DNA from: Xylanibacter brevis ATCC 19188
GTDB lineage: Bacteria; Bacteroidota; Bacteroidia; Bacteroidales; Bacteroidaceae
DNA: 64,000 bases
Reading direction: 5' to 3'
NCBI RefSeq assembly: GCF_000621725.1
Contig: NZ_JHXM01000003.1
Location: forward strand, 186,001-250,000
Positions 45,796 to 57,409 of this stretch are shown here, piece after piece. The notes beneath the pieces were generated by a model, which searched no databases, was not told the origin of the DNA, and was given only the letters and a program-made list of their open reading frames with translations. How positions within the stretch are numbered: the stretch's first letter is position 1; each line of letters starts with the position of its first letter. The position numbers and the translations under genes are program-made.

Positions 45796-48111
45796 ATGCA
45801 AAAGAACTTAGTGATAGTAGAGTCACCCGCCAAGGCCAAAACCATTGAGAAATTCCTGGGCGATGACTACAAGGTCATGTCGAGCTATGGACATATCCGC
45901 GACCTGAAAAAGCGCGAGCTGAGCATCAACGACAAGACCATGGAACCCGAATACGAGATTCCCGAAGAGAAACAGAAGCTGGTGAACGAGCTGCGTTCGC
46001 AGGCGAAGAAAGCAAGTCAGGTGTGGCTGGCATCCGATGAGGACCGCGAGGGAGAAGCCATCTCATGGCACCTGTGTGAGGTGCTGGGACTGGACGAAGA
46101 GAAAACCAAGCGTATCGTGTTCCACGAGATTACCAAGCCAGCCATCGTGGAGGCCATCGAGAACCCACGCACACTGGATATGAACCTGGTGAACGCTCAG
46201 CAGGCACGCCGTGTGCTGGACCGTCTGGTGGGCTTCAAGCTGTCGCCCGTGCTGTGGCGCAAGGTGAAGCCAGCACTGTCGGCCGGTCGCGTGCAGAGCG
46301 TGGCCGTGCGTCTGATTGTGGAGCGCGAGCGCGAGATTCAGGCTTTCAAGACGGAGACATACTACAGCGTGAACGCCACCTTTGGCATCACCAACAAAGA
46401 CGGCTCACAATCGGAAGTGAGAGCCACACTGGGACAGCGCTTCAAAACCGAACAGGAGGTGGAGCAATTTATGGAGATGTGTAAGAACGCCACCTTCACC
46501 GTGACCTCGGTGCAGAAGAAGCCCATGAAGCGCACACCGGCACCCCCATTCACCACCTCTACACTGCAACAGGAGGCTGCCCGCAAGCTGGGCTTCACCG
46601 TGAGCCAGACCATGATGGTGGCACAGCACCTATATGAAAGCGGACGCATCACATACATGCGTACGGACTCGGTGAACCTGTCGGCACTCTGTATCAACGC
46701 CTCGAAAGAGGAGATCATCCGCCTGTATGGCGAGGACTACAGCAAGGTGCGCCAGTATCACACCAGCTCGAAGGGTGCACAGGAGGCGCACGAGGCTATC
46801 CGTCCTACCTATATGGAGAACACCACCATCGAGGGTACGTCGCAGGAGAAGCGTCTGTATGACCTGATATGGAAGCGCACTGCTGCCTGTCAGATGGCCG
46901 ACGCACAGATAGAGAAAACCACCGTAGAGATTGCCATCAACAATGGTGAAACGGTCAACGAGACGCTGACCTTCATCGCACAGGGCGAGGTGGTGAAGTT
47001 CGACGGTTTCCTGAAGGTGTATCGCGAGTCAATAGACGACGAGGACGAGAACAAGGATGAGTTTGCACATGTGCTGCCCCCACTGAAGAAAGGCGACGAG
47101 CTGGCTCGACGCGAGGTGCAGGCCGTGGAGCGCAACACGCTGGGACCACAGCGCTATACGGAAGCATCACTGGTACACAAACTGGAGGAACTGGGCATCG
47201 GACGTCCTTCTACCTACGCACCAACCATCTCGACCATCCAGCAGCGTGAATACGTGACGAAGGGTGACAAGAAGGGCGAGGAGCACCAGTTTGCCGTCAT
47301 CACCCTGAAGGGTAAAGTGATGAGCCAGAAGAACCGCACGGAGACCATCGGTTCGGACAAAGGAAAGCTGCTGCCTACCGACATCGGTATTGTGGTCAAC
47401 GACTTCCTGATGGAGCACTTCCCCGCTATCATGGACTATAACTTCACCGCTAAGGTGGAACAGGACTTCGATAAGATCGCCGAAGGCCGACAGGAGTGGA
47501 ACAAGATGATCAAGACGTTCTACAAGAGTTTTGAGCCTACAGTAGAGGAAACCCTGAACGCACGCTCTGAGCATAAGGCCGGCGAACGCGAGCTGGGCAA
47601 GGACCCCAAGTCGGGCAAGCCTGTGTTTGTGAAGATCGGTCGCTTCGGACCGGTGATCCAGATCGGTAGCGCCGACGACAAGGAAAAGCCTCAGTTTGCA
47701 CACCTGCCCAAGGAGTTCAGCATGGAGTCGGTGACGCTGAAGGACGCCCTGGAGCTGTTCCGCCTGCCCCGCATGCTGGGCACCTACGAGGACGAGCCCG
47801 TGACCATCGGCACCGGACGCTATGGCAACTACATCCTGCACAAGAAGATGTACACCACACTGCCAAAGACCATGGACCCGCTGACCATCGGCATCGGCGA
47901 CGCCGTGAAGCTGATTGAGGAGAAGCGCAAGCAGGAGACACAGAAGCACCTGAAGACCTTCAGCGAGGATCCTAAACTGGAGGTACTGAACGGACGCTAT
48001 GGTCCTTACCTGGCCTACGACGGAAAGAACTACCGTCTGCCAAAGAACATGCACGAGCGTGCCAAGGAGCTGAACTACGACGAATGTATGGCCATCATCA
48101 ATAAGGCATGA
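45796..48111 (+). CDS. topA: DNA topoisomerase I (type IA)
   Basis: This 771-residue enzyme relaxes negative supercoils. The Toprim domain is at the N-terminus (NLVIVESPAKAKTIEKFLGD; acidic ASDEDREGEAISWH). The nucleophile is Y287 in ESGRITYMRTDSV. Three C-terminal topo repeats replace zinc fingers (VKIGRFGPVIQIG, GTGRYGNYILHKK, NGRYGPYLAYDGK), which is normal for Bacteroidota. Its stop overlaps the aroK start in ATGA. It is the first gene of a housekeeping operon. Confidence 0.98.
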   Translation: MQKNLVIVESPAKAKTIEKFLGDDYKVMSSYGHIRDLKKRELSINDKTMEPEYEIPEEKQKLVNELRSQAKKASQVWLASDEDREGEAISWHLCEVLGLDEEKTKRIVFHEITKPAIVEAIENPRTLDMNLVNAQQARRVLDRLVGFKLSPVLWRKVKPALSAGRVQSVAVRLIVEREREIQAFKTETYYSVNATFGITNKDGSQSEVRATLGQRFKTEQEVEQFMEMCKNATFTVTSVQKKPMKRTPAPPFTTSTLQQEAARKLGFTVSQTMMVAQHLYESGRITYMRTDSVNLSALCINASKEEIIRLYGEDYSKVRQYHTSSKGAQEAHEAIRPTYMENTTIEGTSQEKRLYDLIWKRTAACQMADAQIEKTTVEIAINNGETVNETLTFIAQGEVVKFDGFLKVYRESIDDEDENKDEFAHVLPPLKKGDELARREVQAVERNTLGPQRYTEASLVHKLEELGIGRPSTYAPTISTIQQREYVTKGDKKGEEHQFAVITLKGKVMSQKNRTETIGSDKGKLLPTDIGIVVNDFLMEHFPAIMDYNFTAKVEQDFDKIAEGRQEWNKMIKTFYKSFEPTVEETLNARSEHKAGERELGKDPKSGKPVFVKIGRFGPVIQIGSADDKEKPQFAHLPKEFSMESVTLKDALELFRLPRMLGTYEDEPVTIGTGRYGNYILHKKMYTTLPKTMDPLTIGIGDAVKLIEEKRKQETQKHLKTFSEDPKLEVLNGRYGPYLAYDGKNYRLPKNMHERAKELNYDECMAIINKA

Positions 48112-48631
48112 GACGTATCATCCTGATAGGCTACATGGGAGCCGGTAAGACCACCATTGGCAAGGCGCTCTCGAAGGAACTGGACATGCCCTTCTATGAC
48201 CTGGACTGGTACATAGAGAGCCGCCACAGAAAAACGGTGTCACAACTGTTTCAGGAGGTGGGCGAAGAGGGCTTCCGCAAGATTGAGCACTGCCTGCTGC
48301 ACGAGGTGGCTGAGTTTGAAAACGTGATCATCAGTTGCGGTGGCGGAACGCCCTGCTTCTATGATAACATAGACTATATGAACCAACAGGGTGAGGTAAT
48401 CTATCTGAAAACATCGCCCGAGGTGCTGTACAAGCACCTGCTGATGGCTAAGGTGGAACGCCCTCTGCTGAAGGACAAGACGCCCGAGGAACTGATCACC
48501 TTCATCCGCGAACAGCTGGAGAAGCGTGAGCCATTCTACACCAAGGCGAAGCACACGCTCGACGTGAGCCTGATGGACAATTACGAAAAGATAAAAATCA
48601 CCATAGATAAACTGAAAGACTTGCTTGAACA

Positions 48632-48635
<4 letters not shown>
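48108..48635 (+). CDS. aroK: Shikimate kinase
   Basis: This 175-residue cytoplasmic enzyme phosphorylates shikimate in the aromatic amino-acid pathway. The P-loop is GAGKTTIG (11-18). D33 in YDLDW and the FRKIE arginine are substrate-binding, and ISCGGGTPCFYD is the family GGG motif. The lid is around KVERPLLK. Length is normal. It overlaps topA by 4 nt (ATGA) and speA in the same way, so the three are translationally coupled. Confidence 0.96.
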
Positions 48636-50524
<1,889 letters not shown>

Positions 50525-50547
50525 TCGGAAGATATATTCAAGGAAAT

Positions 50548-50597
50548 AAAAAATGGAAGTTAAATAGGGTCATGAAGCCCATTTAACTTCCATTTTT
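50548..50597. terminator. Bidirectional intrinsic terminator between speA and the metallopeptidase-like gene
   Basis: AAATGGAAGTTAAATaGGG / CCCATTTAACTTCCATTT form a long stem with an 8 nt loop, flanked by A- and T-runs. It ends speA (plus strand) and the eight-gene operon (minus strand). Confidence 0.92.
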
Positions 50598-50602
50598 CGT
50601 TG

Positions 50603-52636
50603 TTATTCTACCTTGACCCTGAAATGGATCGTGGCTGTATAGGCCTTGCCATCGGTATTGATGAAGATGAACTCAAGGGCTGCCTGATAGGTGGTGCCCA
50701 CGCTGATACGGGAGCGATAGCCATTGACGGTGACTTTTCCCTTGGCATAGTTGAGCGTCAACAGGTAGTTGGTGCTGGCAACGGTGCCTTCCACCACATC
50801 GCCACTGGCATTGAAGCCCCAGTAATACTGCGAAGACAACAAGCGGCTGTCGCTCTCATTACCATCGGCATTCAAGGCACGAAGACGCAGGTTGGCAGGT
50901 TCGTTGGCGCCAGGCGTAAGCTGGCCTACGAGCTCTGTAGAGAGGCCTAAGGCGTCGTAGATCTGCTCCATGGGCAGATTGACCACCGAAGACACGTTCG
51001 TGCCCGTAGCACCGGTCTTTTTCAGCGTCACAGCCTCATCAATGATGATATCGGTGCGGGGATAGTCTGCGGGATAGTAATACTGTCCAGGCAGGTTGGT
51101 GCCGGTGAAGCGCACCTGATAGGGCCACTGCTCGTCGTTGGAGAGCGTGGCAGGGGTATGCACATCATTACCGAATTCGTCGGTACCCATCTCCCAGGCA
51201 TGGCGGAAATGCTCGGTTGGAGCGCCACTGACCACAAACCACAGATTGGTGGTCTCGGCAGGAATGGTCATCTCGGCCGTTCCCTCTGCGTCGGCATACA
51301 TATCACCATAGACGCGGGTTCCATCGCTCTGCAGCGCCACAAAGCCATAGCGCCAGCCGGCTTTATCGACCTGATAGGCACGATAGCCCTTGGCACCGGC
51401 AATGCCTTTGAACGAAGCCTTGACCACAGTACCGGCCGCGGGGACACGCAAACGGATGACGTTGAAGCCATAGTTCTGCGGACACTGGGCTGAATCGACC
51501 TGCCACCAACCGTCGCCTGCGTTGTGAAGCGAGGTCTCGAAGCGGTCGGTATAGCGGCGACCAGCGGTGCGGAGGGCCTCTATATCCCACGTAATGGCGC
51601 GGGTGGCATAGTTATACATATCGCGACAGAAGTCGGCCTGTGAGGCGTTGTTCATGCGCTGATAGGTTTCGACAGGGTCTTCAGGATAGGTAGATTCCTT
51701 CCACAAACGACCAATGAAGTCGACACCATGCAGTTCGCACCAATAATCCTGTACGAAGAAGTTAAAATAGCGCCACTCCTCGTGCAGAAGGTTGAGGTGA
51801 GCATACTTCCAGGGATTGGCCCAGGTAGAGGTGAACTGCTGCTCGGGATAGACCTTGAAGGCCTGCCACTGGGCACAACTCTCCCACCAGCCACAACCGC
51901 CAGAGGCATTGGGACCGAAACCATAGCGCCAGCCGTGCTGTGTGCCTTCGTCGCAACCCACGATATACTGGAAGGTGTGTCCAATCTCATGGGCCGTGGT
52001 GATAGCTGTGTTGGCGGCTGCGGGGTTGACATCGAGTGTACCTACGCGGTTGTCAACGCCCGATCCGGTGGCACGCCACACGTCGGTATAGTGCACCAGC
52101 ATGATGATCTTATTACTGTCTAAGGTCTTTGAGTTGCCAAGCTTTGAGAAACCGAGCTGCGTGGTATATACCGCAAAGGCCTTTTCGGCACGCTCCAACA
52201 AGTCGTCTGGACTGAAGGTATAGGGTTCGGGCGCCTGGGTAGGATCACTACCGAACTCGGGTTCCCAGAATACTACAAAGTGATCTGACTGCTTAGAGCG
52301 GCTCCAGCAGTACTGACTCTTCTCATCATCGAAATTGTTGTTGCGGAGGTAGTTGGGACGATAGACGCCAATGCCGGGGTCTTCCACGTAGAAGGTGTCG
52401 GCTGTGGTATAGAGATAACCTTGGCGAGCGCCTTCCTTGTCCACCGTATAATAGCGCATGTTCTGGAACTCCAGGGCATCGCCCTCGTTCAAAACAAACT
52501 TCTGCTTGTTCTGTACGAAAGCGCCACTTCGCTTAACGCCATAGATGGTGTGCTGAGCCTGGATGGTCAGCGTGGAAAGAAGGCAGAGGAAAGCCAAGCA
52601 TCGTAATTCTATATTTTTCATGAGCAGTGGATTCAT
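50603..52636 (-). CDS. Secreted HEIGH zinc-metallopeptidase-like protein (DUF6055/DUF4859-like)
   Basis: The start was chosen at 52636, in a TAATG overlap with the previous stop; 52621 (MKNIELRCLAFLCLL) is also plausible. The open frame runs further upstream into the previous gene and is not used. From 52636 the protein has 677 residues with a signal peptide to about QAQ28. The middle holds TTAHEIGHTFQ (H216, E217, H220), a zinc-binding and catalytic motif, with a possible third ligand in GWWESCAQW (E252). This resembles DUF6055 proteins. The C-terminal 150 residues resemble DUF4859 (YYWGFNASGDVVEGTVASTN). It should act outside the cytoplasm on an unknown protein or glycoprotein. It is the last gene of the operon. 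Confidence 0.75.
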   Translation of the reverse strand: MNPLLMKNIELRCLAFLCLLSTLTIQAQHTIYGVKRSGAFVQNKQKFVLNEGDALEFQNMRYYTVDKEGARQGYLYTTADTFYVEDPGIGVYRPNYLRNNNFDDEKSQYCWSRSKQSDHFVVFWEPEFGSDPTQAPEPYTFSPDDLLERAEKAFAVYTTQLGFSKLGNSKTLDSNKIIMLVHYTDVWRATGSGVDNRVGTLDVNPAAANTAITTAHEIGHTFQYIVGCDEGTQHGWRYGFGPNASGGCGWWESCAQWQAFKVYPEQQFTSTWANPWKYAHLNLLHEEWRYFNFFVQDYWCELHGVDFIGRLWKESTYPEDPVETYQRMNNASQADFCRDMYNYATRAITWDIEALRTAGRRYTDRFETSLHNAGDGWWQVDSAQCPQNYGFNVIRLRVPAAGTVVKASFKGIAGAKGYRAYQVDKAGWRYGFVALQSDGTRVYGDMYADAEGTAEMTIPAETTNLWFVVSGAPTEHFRHAWEMGTDEFGNDVHTPATLSNDEQWPYQVRFTGTNLPGQYYYPADYPRTDIIIDEAVTLKKTGATGTNVSSVVNLPMEQIYDALGLSTELVGQLTPGANEPANLRLRALNADGNESDSRLLSSQYYWGFNASGDVVEGTVASTNYLLTLNYAKGKVTVNGYRSRISVGTTYQAALEFIFINTDGKAYTATIHFRVKVE

Positions 52637-53109
52637 TATCGTTTCGTAAACTTGACTTTCTGTTGTCCTGCCTGAAGAATATAGGTGCCTGCAGGCAACC
52701 ACTGGATGTTAACAGCGGTGCTGCCGCCCAGGGTCTGAACAAGATGGCGACCACGGTGGGTCATTTCCTTGCCGTCGAGAGCGAAGACACGCAGAGGACC
52801 TGTATTGCCTATCACATAAAGCACCCCACCCTGCTGAACGATATCAGCCTGCTGGGCAGAAAAAGATTTAATCTCAGAGACCTCTTCATCGGTCTCTGAG
52901 ATATAAAACTTTTCAATCTGAGTGAAAGCATATTGCGCGGCTTCCACCTGAAAGCCTTCATTCGTCATCTTCAGGGTGACAGCGGCATCACTGGTTGCCA
53001 AGGGATAGAAAGCCTTGACACCGCCCGTCAGTTGCAAGACGAGGCCACGCCCCTGAGCCACCGTGAAGAGACATGAAGCTAAAAGTGCTATAAGAGCAAT
53101 TCTCTTCAT
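52636..53109 (-). CDS. Small secreted protein with T9SS-like C-terminal tail
   Basis: The start MKRIALIALLASCLFTVAQG at 53109 lies 4 nt after the previous stop; the longer frame overlaps it. The 157-residue protein has a signal peptide, a beta-rich middle (LVLQLTGGVKAFYPLATSDA, YAFTQIEKFYI) and a tail like a T9SS sorting domain (PLRVFALDGKEMTHRGRHLV, LPAGTYILQAGQQKVKF). It overlaps the following gene by one base, so both are translationally coupled. The function is unknown; it may help secrete or dock the metallopeptidase-like partner. Confidence 0.7.
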   Translation of the reverse strand: MKRIALIALLASCLFTVAQGRGLVLQLTGGVKAFYPLATSDAAVTLKMTNEGFQVEAAQYAFTQIEKFYISETDEEVSEIKSFSAQQADIVQQGGVLYVIGNTGPLRVFALDGKEMTHRGRHLVQTLGGSTAVNIQWLPAGTYILQAGQQKVKFTKR

Positions 53110-53113
53110 TGCG

Positions 53114-54511
53114 TTAGCGCACAATCACCTTGGTTGACTTGTTGCCCTGACGTACGATGTAGAGGCCATTGCGCAAGCCCTTAACGCTGCTGGCTACGCG
53201 TACACCATTCAGGTTGTAAACGCCAGAAGCCTTGAACTGAGAAGCATTTACAGAGCTGATACCGTTAACCACCTCTGGTTCGATAGCGAGGATGGCATCG
53301 GTATCCAACTCAAGAACATTGTCGGGCTCAGCCACACCAGTAGCGTAAACAGCCTGTACAGTTACCTTGAAGGGCAGTGTTACCACTCCACCATTCCAGA
53401 TGGTCACGTTGGTAGCAGGAATTATATATTCAGTGATGGTGCCATCTTCTACGTCAACATAATAGTTGTCGTTGTAGTAGATACGATAACCAATGGGCCT
53501 AGCATCCTCATCTATAGACCACTTAACGGGGATATAATAGGTGGTGGTACGCTTCTCCTGTTCCTGGTCATCTACGCTAACCACGGTCTGTACCTTCACA
53601 TCGCCATTCTGTGCTACGTCGAAAACACCAACCTTTGAGTTGTCGAAGACAGTCACCTCGGGAACTACAACGGCATTACCCTGGTTAGAAACATAGAAGG
53701 TATAGGTGCCATCCTGCAGCACGTCGGTGGTGTAAGATGTGCCCTCTACCTCAATGTACTGGCCATTGAACACCACTGCATCAGCACTACCGCTCCATGA
53801 AAGCGTCACGGTGTTGCCCTGGTTGGCAAAAGCCTGTACGTTCTGAGGTGCGTAGTAGGCATCAATATCACCATAATTGAAGACAGTCTCTACGGTGCCA
53901 TCGTCACCAGCACTTGCTGTCGTCTTTGCCAGTTGGCCGTTCTCGTAGGTGTAGGTGACTGTTTCTGTGACGACACCTGCTGAATTTGAGGTCTCTTTCT
54001 TCACCAGCACACCGTCACTATATGTATAGGCTGTGGTGCTCATAACGATACCTGCAATGGGATGTTTAATCTCACTCTTCAACAGGTTGTGGTCATCATC
54101 ATAGGTATTCTGCTGAGGAATTTCCAGGCCATTGGCAGAAAGAGTACCACTGGGATTTCCGTATTCATCATATTTAACAGTGCTCAGCACACGCTCGCCA
54201 GCCTTCTCCTCACGTGACACAAGCTGTCCTTCCGTATAGTTATACACGTAGGTGCGACCAGCGTTGTAGTTATTAAACACGTTGTACTCCTCCGTAGTCA
54301 ACTGATTCAGATCGTTGTAAGAATAGGTTGACTCAGAAACGCCTTCAATCAGTTTGTAAATCACGTTACCCTGCTCATTGTAGAAACGATGAGTAATCAC
54401 TACTGAAGCATCAGCTGATGACACTGCTGTCTCAGTGATAACTTTCTTCTGTGCATTCAATGATGCTGTGGTGGCTACAAGTGCCACAAGTGCTAGTAAA
54501 ATCTTCTTCAT
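53114..54511 (-). CDS. Secreted YD-repeat-like protein with Ig-like domains and T9SS-type tail
   Basis: This 465-residue protein has a signal peptide (MKKILLALVALVATTASLNA). Residues about 55-215 form YD/RHS-like strands (YSYNDLNQLTTEEYNVF, VKYDEYGNPSGTLSANG, TYTYENGQLAKTTASAG). Beta-sandwich segments follow (about 230-400, VTLSWSGSADAVVFNGQYI). The tail is a T9SS sorting signal (GVYNLNGVRVASSVKGLRNG, ending STKVIVR). It has no enzyme motif, so it is probably an extracellular binding or scaffold protein. It is 63 nt after the thioredoxin gene. Confidence 0.78.
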   Translation of the reverse strand: MKKILLALVALVATTASLNAQKKVITETAVSSADASVVITHRFYNEQGNVIYKLIEGVSESTYSYNDLNQLTTEEYNVFNNYNAGRTYVYNYTEGQLVSREEKAGERVLSTVKYDEYGNPSGTLSANGLEIPQQNTYDDDHNLLKSEIKHPIAGIVMSTTAYTYSDGVLVKKETSNSAGVVTETVTYTYENGQLAKTTASAGDDGTVETVFNYGDIDAYYAPQNVQAFANQGNTVTLSWSGSADAVVFNGQYIEVEGTSYTTDVLQDGTYTFYVSNQGNAVVVPEVTVFDNSKVGVFDVAQNGDVKVQTVVSVDDQEQEKRTTTYYIPVKWSIDEDARPIGYRIYYNDNYYVDVEDGTITEYIIPATNVTIWNGGVVTLPFKVTVQAVYATGVAEPDNVLELDTDAILAIEPEVVNGISSVNASQFKASGVYNLNGVRVASSVKGLRNGLYIVRQGNKSTKVIVR

Positions 54512-54574
54512 ACACTTTCTCTTTTTAAAAATAATACAATCTATTTAGTTTTCACGCGTGATTCGTTATTGAGC

Positions 54575-55738
54575 TTATTTCTGCTGGTTGGGCATCTTGC
54601 CATCGAAGGCATTGACGATCATCTGCAGCAGTTCGTCGGTGGGACGAGACAGACGCATGTTGCCCACCTGGCGCGAAGCCTGACGCTTACCGGCCTTGAT
54701 GTCTTCGATGCGCTGCACGAGGATAGATCTGAAGGTGGCCTTCAACTCAGCATCGGCTGCGGGAGAAGAGAACGGACGAGCCCAGCGTGCCAACTGCATA
54801 TCGCCGGCATCCAGTGTGGGATCGGCCAGGTATGCCTGGATATACTTCAGGTATGCCTGCCAGTTCTTCTGCTTTTCAGCTGCCTGGATCTGTGCACCAT
54901 AAAGATACTGGTTGCCACCCTTCACATTCAGTTCTTTCAGGAGAGCAGCAAAACGGTCGTACACCTCCTGGTTCAGATAGACAGAATCAGCTGTCTCTAC
55001 CAGCAGGTCACGCTGGTAGTTGGTAAACACCGAAGCGATCTTGGCATCCACATTGCCACGTCCGATGTATGCTGCCAGCACCTCGGGGTTCTTGGCTGTA
55101 TAAACGAAAGATTTAGCGAAGGGATTCTGGATATTACGGATAAAGATAGAACGCAGTGTGCTATCAGCAGCAAAAGTCTCCTCCTTACCGTCCAGGATAG
55201 CCTCAGCCACCTCGCCAGCCTCCTGCATCTTGTAGGTAGCCGACAGCGACTTCAGGTACTGGAACAAGAACTGAGGATCGCGATCGCCAGCCTTCCAGCG
55301 AGCCTGCAGGTCGGCAGAAGCATTGTCCTTGCTCTTTTCCTCTACGCGCTTCAGAAACTCCTCGGCAGAGCTGCCGCCCATAAAGCGACCTATTTCCTGC
55401 GCGTCAGCATTGAAGATTACAAACGTTGGGAAGGCCGTAATCTGCAGTTTCTTAGCCAGAGGTGCACCATAGGGGCTCTCCATATCTATCTTGACGCTCA
55501 CGAATTTGGGGTTCATGGCAGCGCCCACCTGTTCCTGTGGGAACACCGTGCGAGCCATCATCTTACAAGGACCGCACCAGGTTGTAAACGCATCCAGGAA
55601 GATCAGTTTGTTCTCGGCCTTAGCCTTAGCAGAGGCCTGTTCCAGTGTTGTTCCATCAGGCTCGAAAGCAATACCCTGAGCCATGACAGCACCAGCTGTC
55701 AGGAACATCATCATCAGCAGTGTCAGTTTTTTCATCAT
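54575..55738 (-). CDS. Exported thioredoxin-family protein with WCGPC active site
   Basis: The start at 55738 (MMKKLTLLMMMFLTAG) was chosen because the longer frame overlaps the previous gene. The 387-residue protein has a signal peptide to about VMAQ21. A thioredoxin fold (about 25-140) has FTTWCGPCKMMA (C55, C58) and cis-proline TAFPTF. A helical C-terminal half of about 230 residues has no motif I know. It is probably a periplasmic thiol reductant or oxidase. In this operon it may handle disulfides of the secreted proteins encoded next to it. Confidence 0.85.
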   Translation of the reverse strand: MMKKLTLLMMMFLTAGAVMAQGIAFEPDGTTLEQASAKAKAENKLIFLDAFTTWCGPCKMMARTVFPQEQVGAAMNPKFVSVKIDMESPYGAPLAKKLQITAFPTFVIFNADAQEIGRFMGGSSAEEFLKRVEEKSKDNASADLQARWKAGDRDPQFLFQYLKSLSATYKMQEAGEVAEAILDGKEETFAADSTLRSIFIRNIQNPFAKSFVYTAKNPEVLAAYIGRGNVDAKIASVFTNYQRDLLVETADSVYLNQEVYDRFAALLKELNVKGGNQYLYGAQIQAAEKQKNWQAYLKYIQAYLADPTLDAGDMQLARWARPFSSPAADAELKATFRSILVQRIEDIKAGKRQASRQVGNMRLSRPTDELLQMIVNAFDGKMPNQQK

Positions 55739-55764
55739 TTTATTCCTTTTATTAGTTTTTGATA

Positions 55765-57399
55765 TTATTGCAATGTGAATTTCCATGCCATATCCTTCAC
55801 ACGTCCAGGCACCACATACTCATAGTGACTGTCGGTCTCCAAGATACCACTGGCAGGATTAATCAGGTACTGATACACATGGCCCTCCTTGGTCTTGTCG
55901 TTCCAGGTGGCGATATGCACCAGATTGTCTGACTGGGGCACACGACCCAGTCCGTAGATGGTGCCATGATAGTACTTCATGATGCGCACACAAGTCACCT
56001 CCTCGTCGGCAGAGGGCGCCGTCCATGCCTCGGTAGCAGGCAGACCGCTGTCGTAGGCCAGCGTATAGACCGACTGACCGGCACCGTAGTACACGAAGCT
56101 ACCCACATGACTGGCAGCAAACGTGGTGGCTGCAGTGATGTTGGGGCAAAGACTATTGAGCGGATAGAGGCCTACGCCTATCTCTGTATCTTCGGGTGAC
56201 GAAGTTGAGAAGTTGGCCACGGCTAGGTAGCGTTGATCACCTTTACCCATCAGCAGGTAGTCGTAGGGCAGCAATCCGTTACCCTGACTGGAACCGCGTC
56301 CCCAGTCTGCCAACAGCAGTTCCATGCCGGTGTTGTTCACATCGAAAGCAGCCTGCTCCATATCCTGCTCGCCAAACTTCTCCAGACGTGCACCGTTAAA
56401 GGGGGCATAGCGGAAGCGGTGATAGGTCTGGTCGTAAACGATGACGCCATAGTTCAGCGTGCTGGGAATCTCTGCGTTCCATGCGGCCAACTGACCTACC
56501 TCTTCGCCAAACTTAGCCACGCCGAAACGGGTGGTACGACCCTCGGCAGCGCTAAACACGTAGGTATTCGTATAGACCTGATTATTATTGATCAGCACCT
56601 CAGAACTCTGACCAGACATCACGCCAGAGCCATGTTCGCCATACCAAATGGGCGCCTCGGTGGCTGGTGCCTCGTGGAAAAAGTCCTTGAACTGCAGTGC
56701 TTTCTCTATGGCATTCTCGCTGACGCCCACCAACGTACGGTCGGTACAGAGGCCAACGTAGTTATTGCCGGCAGCCATTGACACGGCGATGTCAAGACAG
56801 CGCACGGGTTTACCCTCCAACAGTTCACCGTTGGTTGTCTCGTAGAGGTTCGTATAGATTCTGTCATAGGTCACATTATTCTTCGTCCAGGGGTTATGTA
56901 TCAGCGCAAGGTCTGATGTGCCCGGCTGATCGGCACGCTCGTAGAACACCATCCATCCGCCATCCAGCACCTCGCTCACCGACACAGGGACGCGGAAGAA
57001 CTGGCATACACCCGTATGACGGTTCTTAGCCACGAGCTGCACCAGATAGCTGCCAGCCGTACGACTGATCACTGTATCCAGCACGCGCTGATTACCAATG
57101 GTGTCAATCACGCTGTTAGCGCCAGAGCCACTCACGCTGCTGAAGATGGTCCACTGGTAGTCCAAGGGCACCTCCTGGTTATCGTCCACTAGTTCACCAT
57201 TGAAATAGACCTTCGGTGCCAGGCGCAGATGGTCGAAGCGCATCAGCGAGTAGGCCGACTGGATGCCCGTTTCCACGGTATCGATGCTCACCACGTCCAG
57301 TTCACGATAATCATAGTTACCTTTATCCTCATAACAACCTACGAGCGACAGCATGGCTGTCAGCCCGCCGAGAACTATAGAAAAATATCTCTTCATCAT
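55765..57399 (-). CDS. PKD-like family lipoprotein
   Basis: This 544-residue protein has lipobox C22 (LSLVGC), followed by YEDKGNYDYRELDVVSI, the signature start of the Bacteroidota PKD-like lipoprotein family found beside SusC/D genes. The N-terminal PKD-like domain (about 40-155, LDYQWTIFSSVSG) is followed by a propeller-like domain of about 370 residues. It is probably a surface ligand-binding partner of the SusC/D complex. It starts 10 nt after the DUF4843 gene. Confidence 0.82.
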   Translation of the reverse strand: MMKRYFSIVLGGLTAMLSLVGCYEDKGNYDYRELDVVSIDTVETGIQSAYSLMRFDHLRLAPKVYFNGELVDDNQEVPLDYQWTIFSSVSGSGANSVIDTIGNQRVLDTVISRTAGSYLVQLVAKNRHTGVCQFFRVPVSVSEVLDGGWMVFYERADQPGTSDLALIHNPWTKNNVTYDRIYTNLYETTNGELLEGKPVRCLDIAVSMAAGNNYVGLCTDRTLVGVSENAIEKALQFKDFFHEAPATEAPIWYGEHGSGVMSGQSSEVLINNNQVYTNTYVFSAAEGRTTRFGVAKFGEEVGQLAAWNAEIPSTLNYGVIVYDQTYHRFRYAPFNGARLEKFGEQDMEQAAFDVNNTGMELLLADWGRGSSQGNGLLPYDYLLMGKGDQRYLAVANFSTSSPEDTEIGVGLYPLNSLCPNITAATTFAASHVGSFVYYGAGQSVYTLAYDSGLPATEAWTAPSADEEVTCVRIMKYYHGTIYGLGRVPQSDNLVHIATWNDKTKEGHVYQYLINPASGILETDSHYEYVVPGRVKDMAWKFTLQ

Positions 57400-57409
57400 T
57401 CAAAGTCAA

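Noticed and set aside
47167..48054. Minus-strand open frame of 295 codons
   Set aside because: It is antisense to the topA C-terminal repeats and has no supporting feature.
52637..52702. Longer N-terminus for the HEIGH protein (MVACRHLYSS...)
   Set aside because: It overlaps the end of the preceding gene and puts 22 non-signal residues before a good signal peptide; the TAATG start at 52636 fits better.
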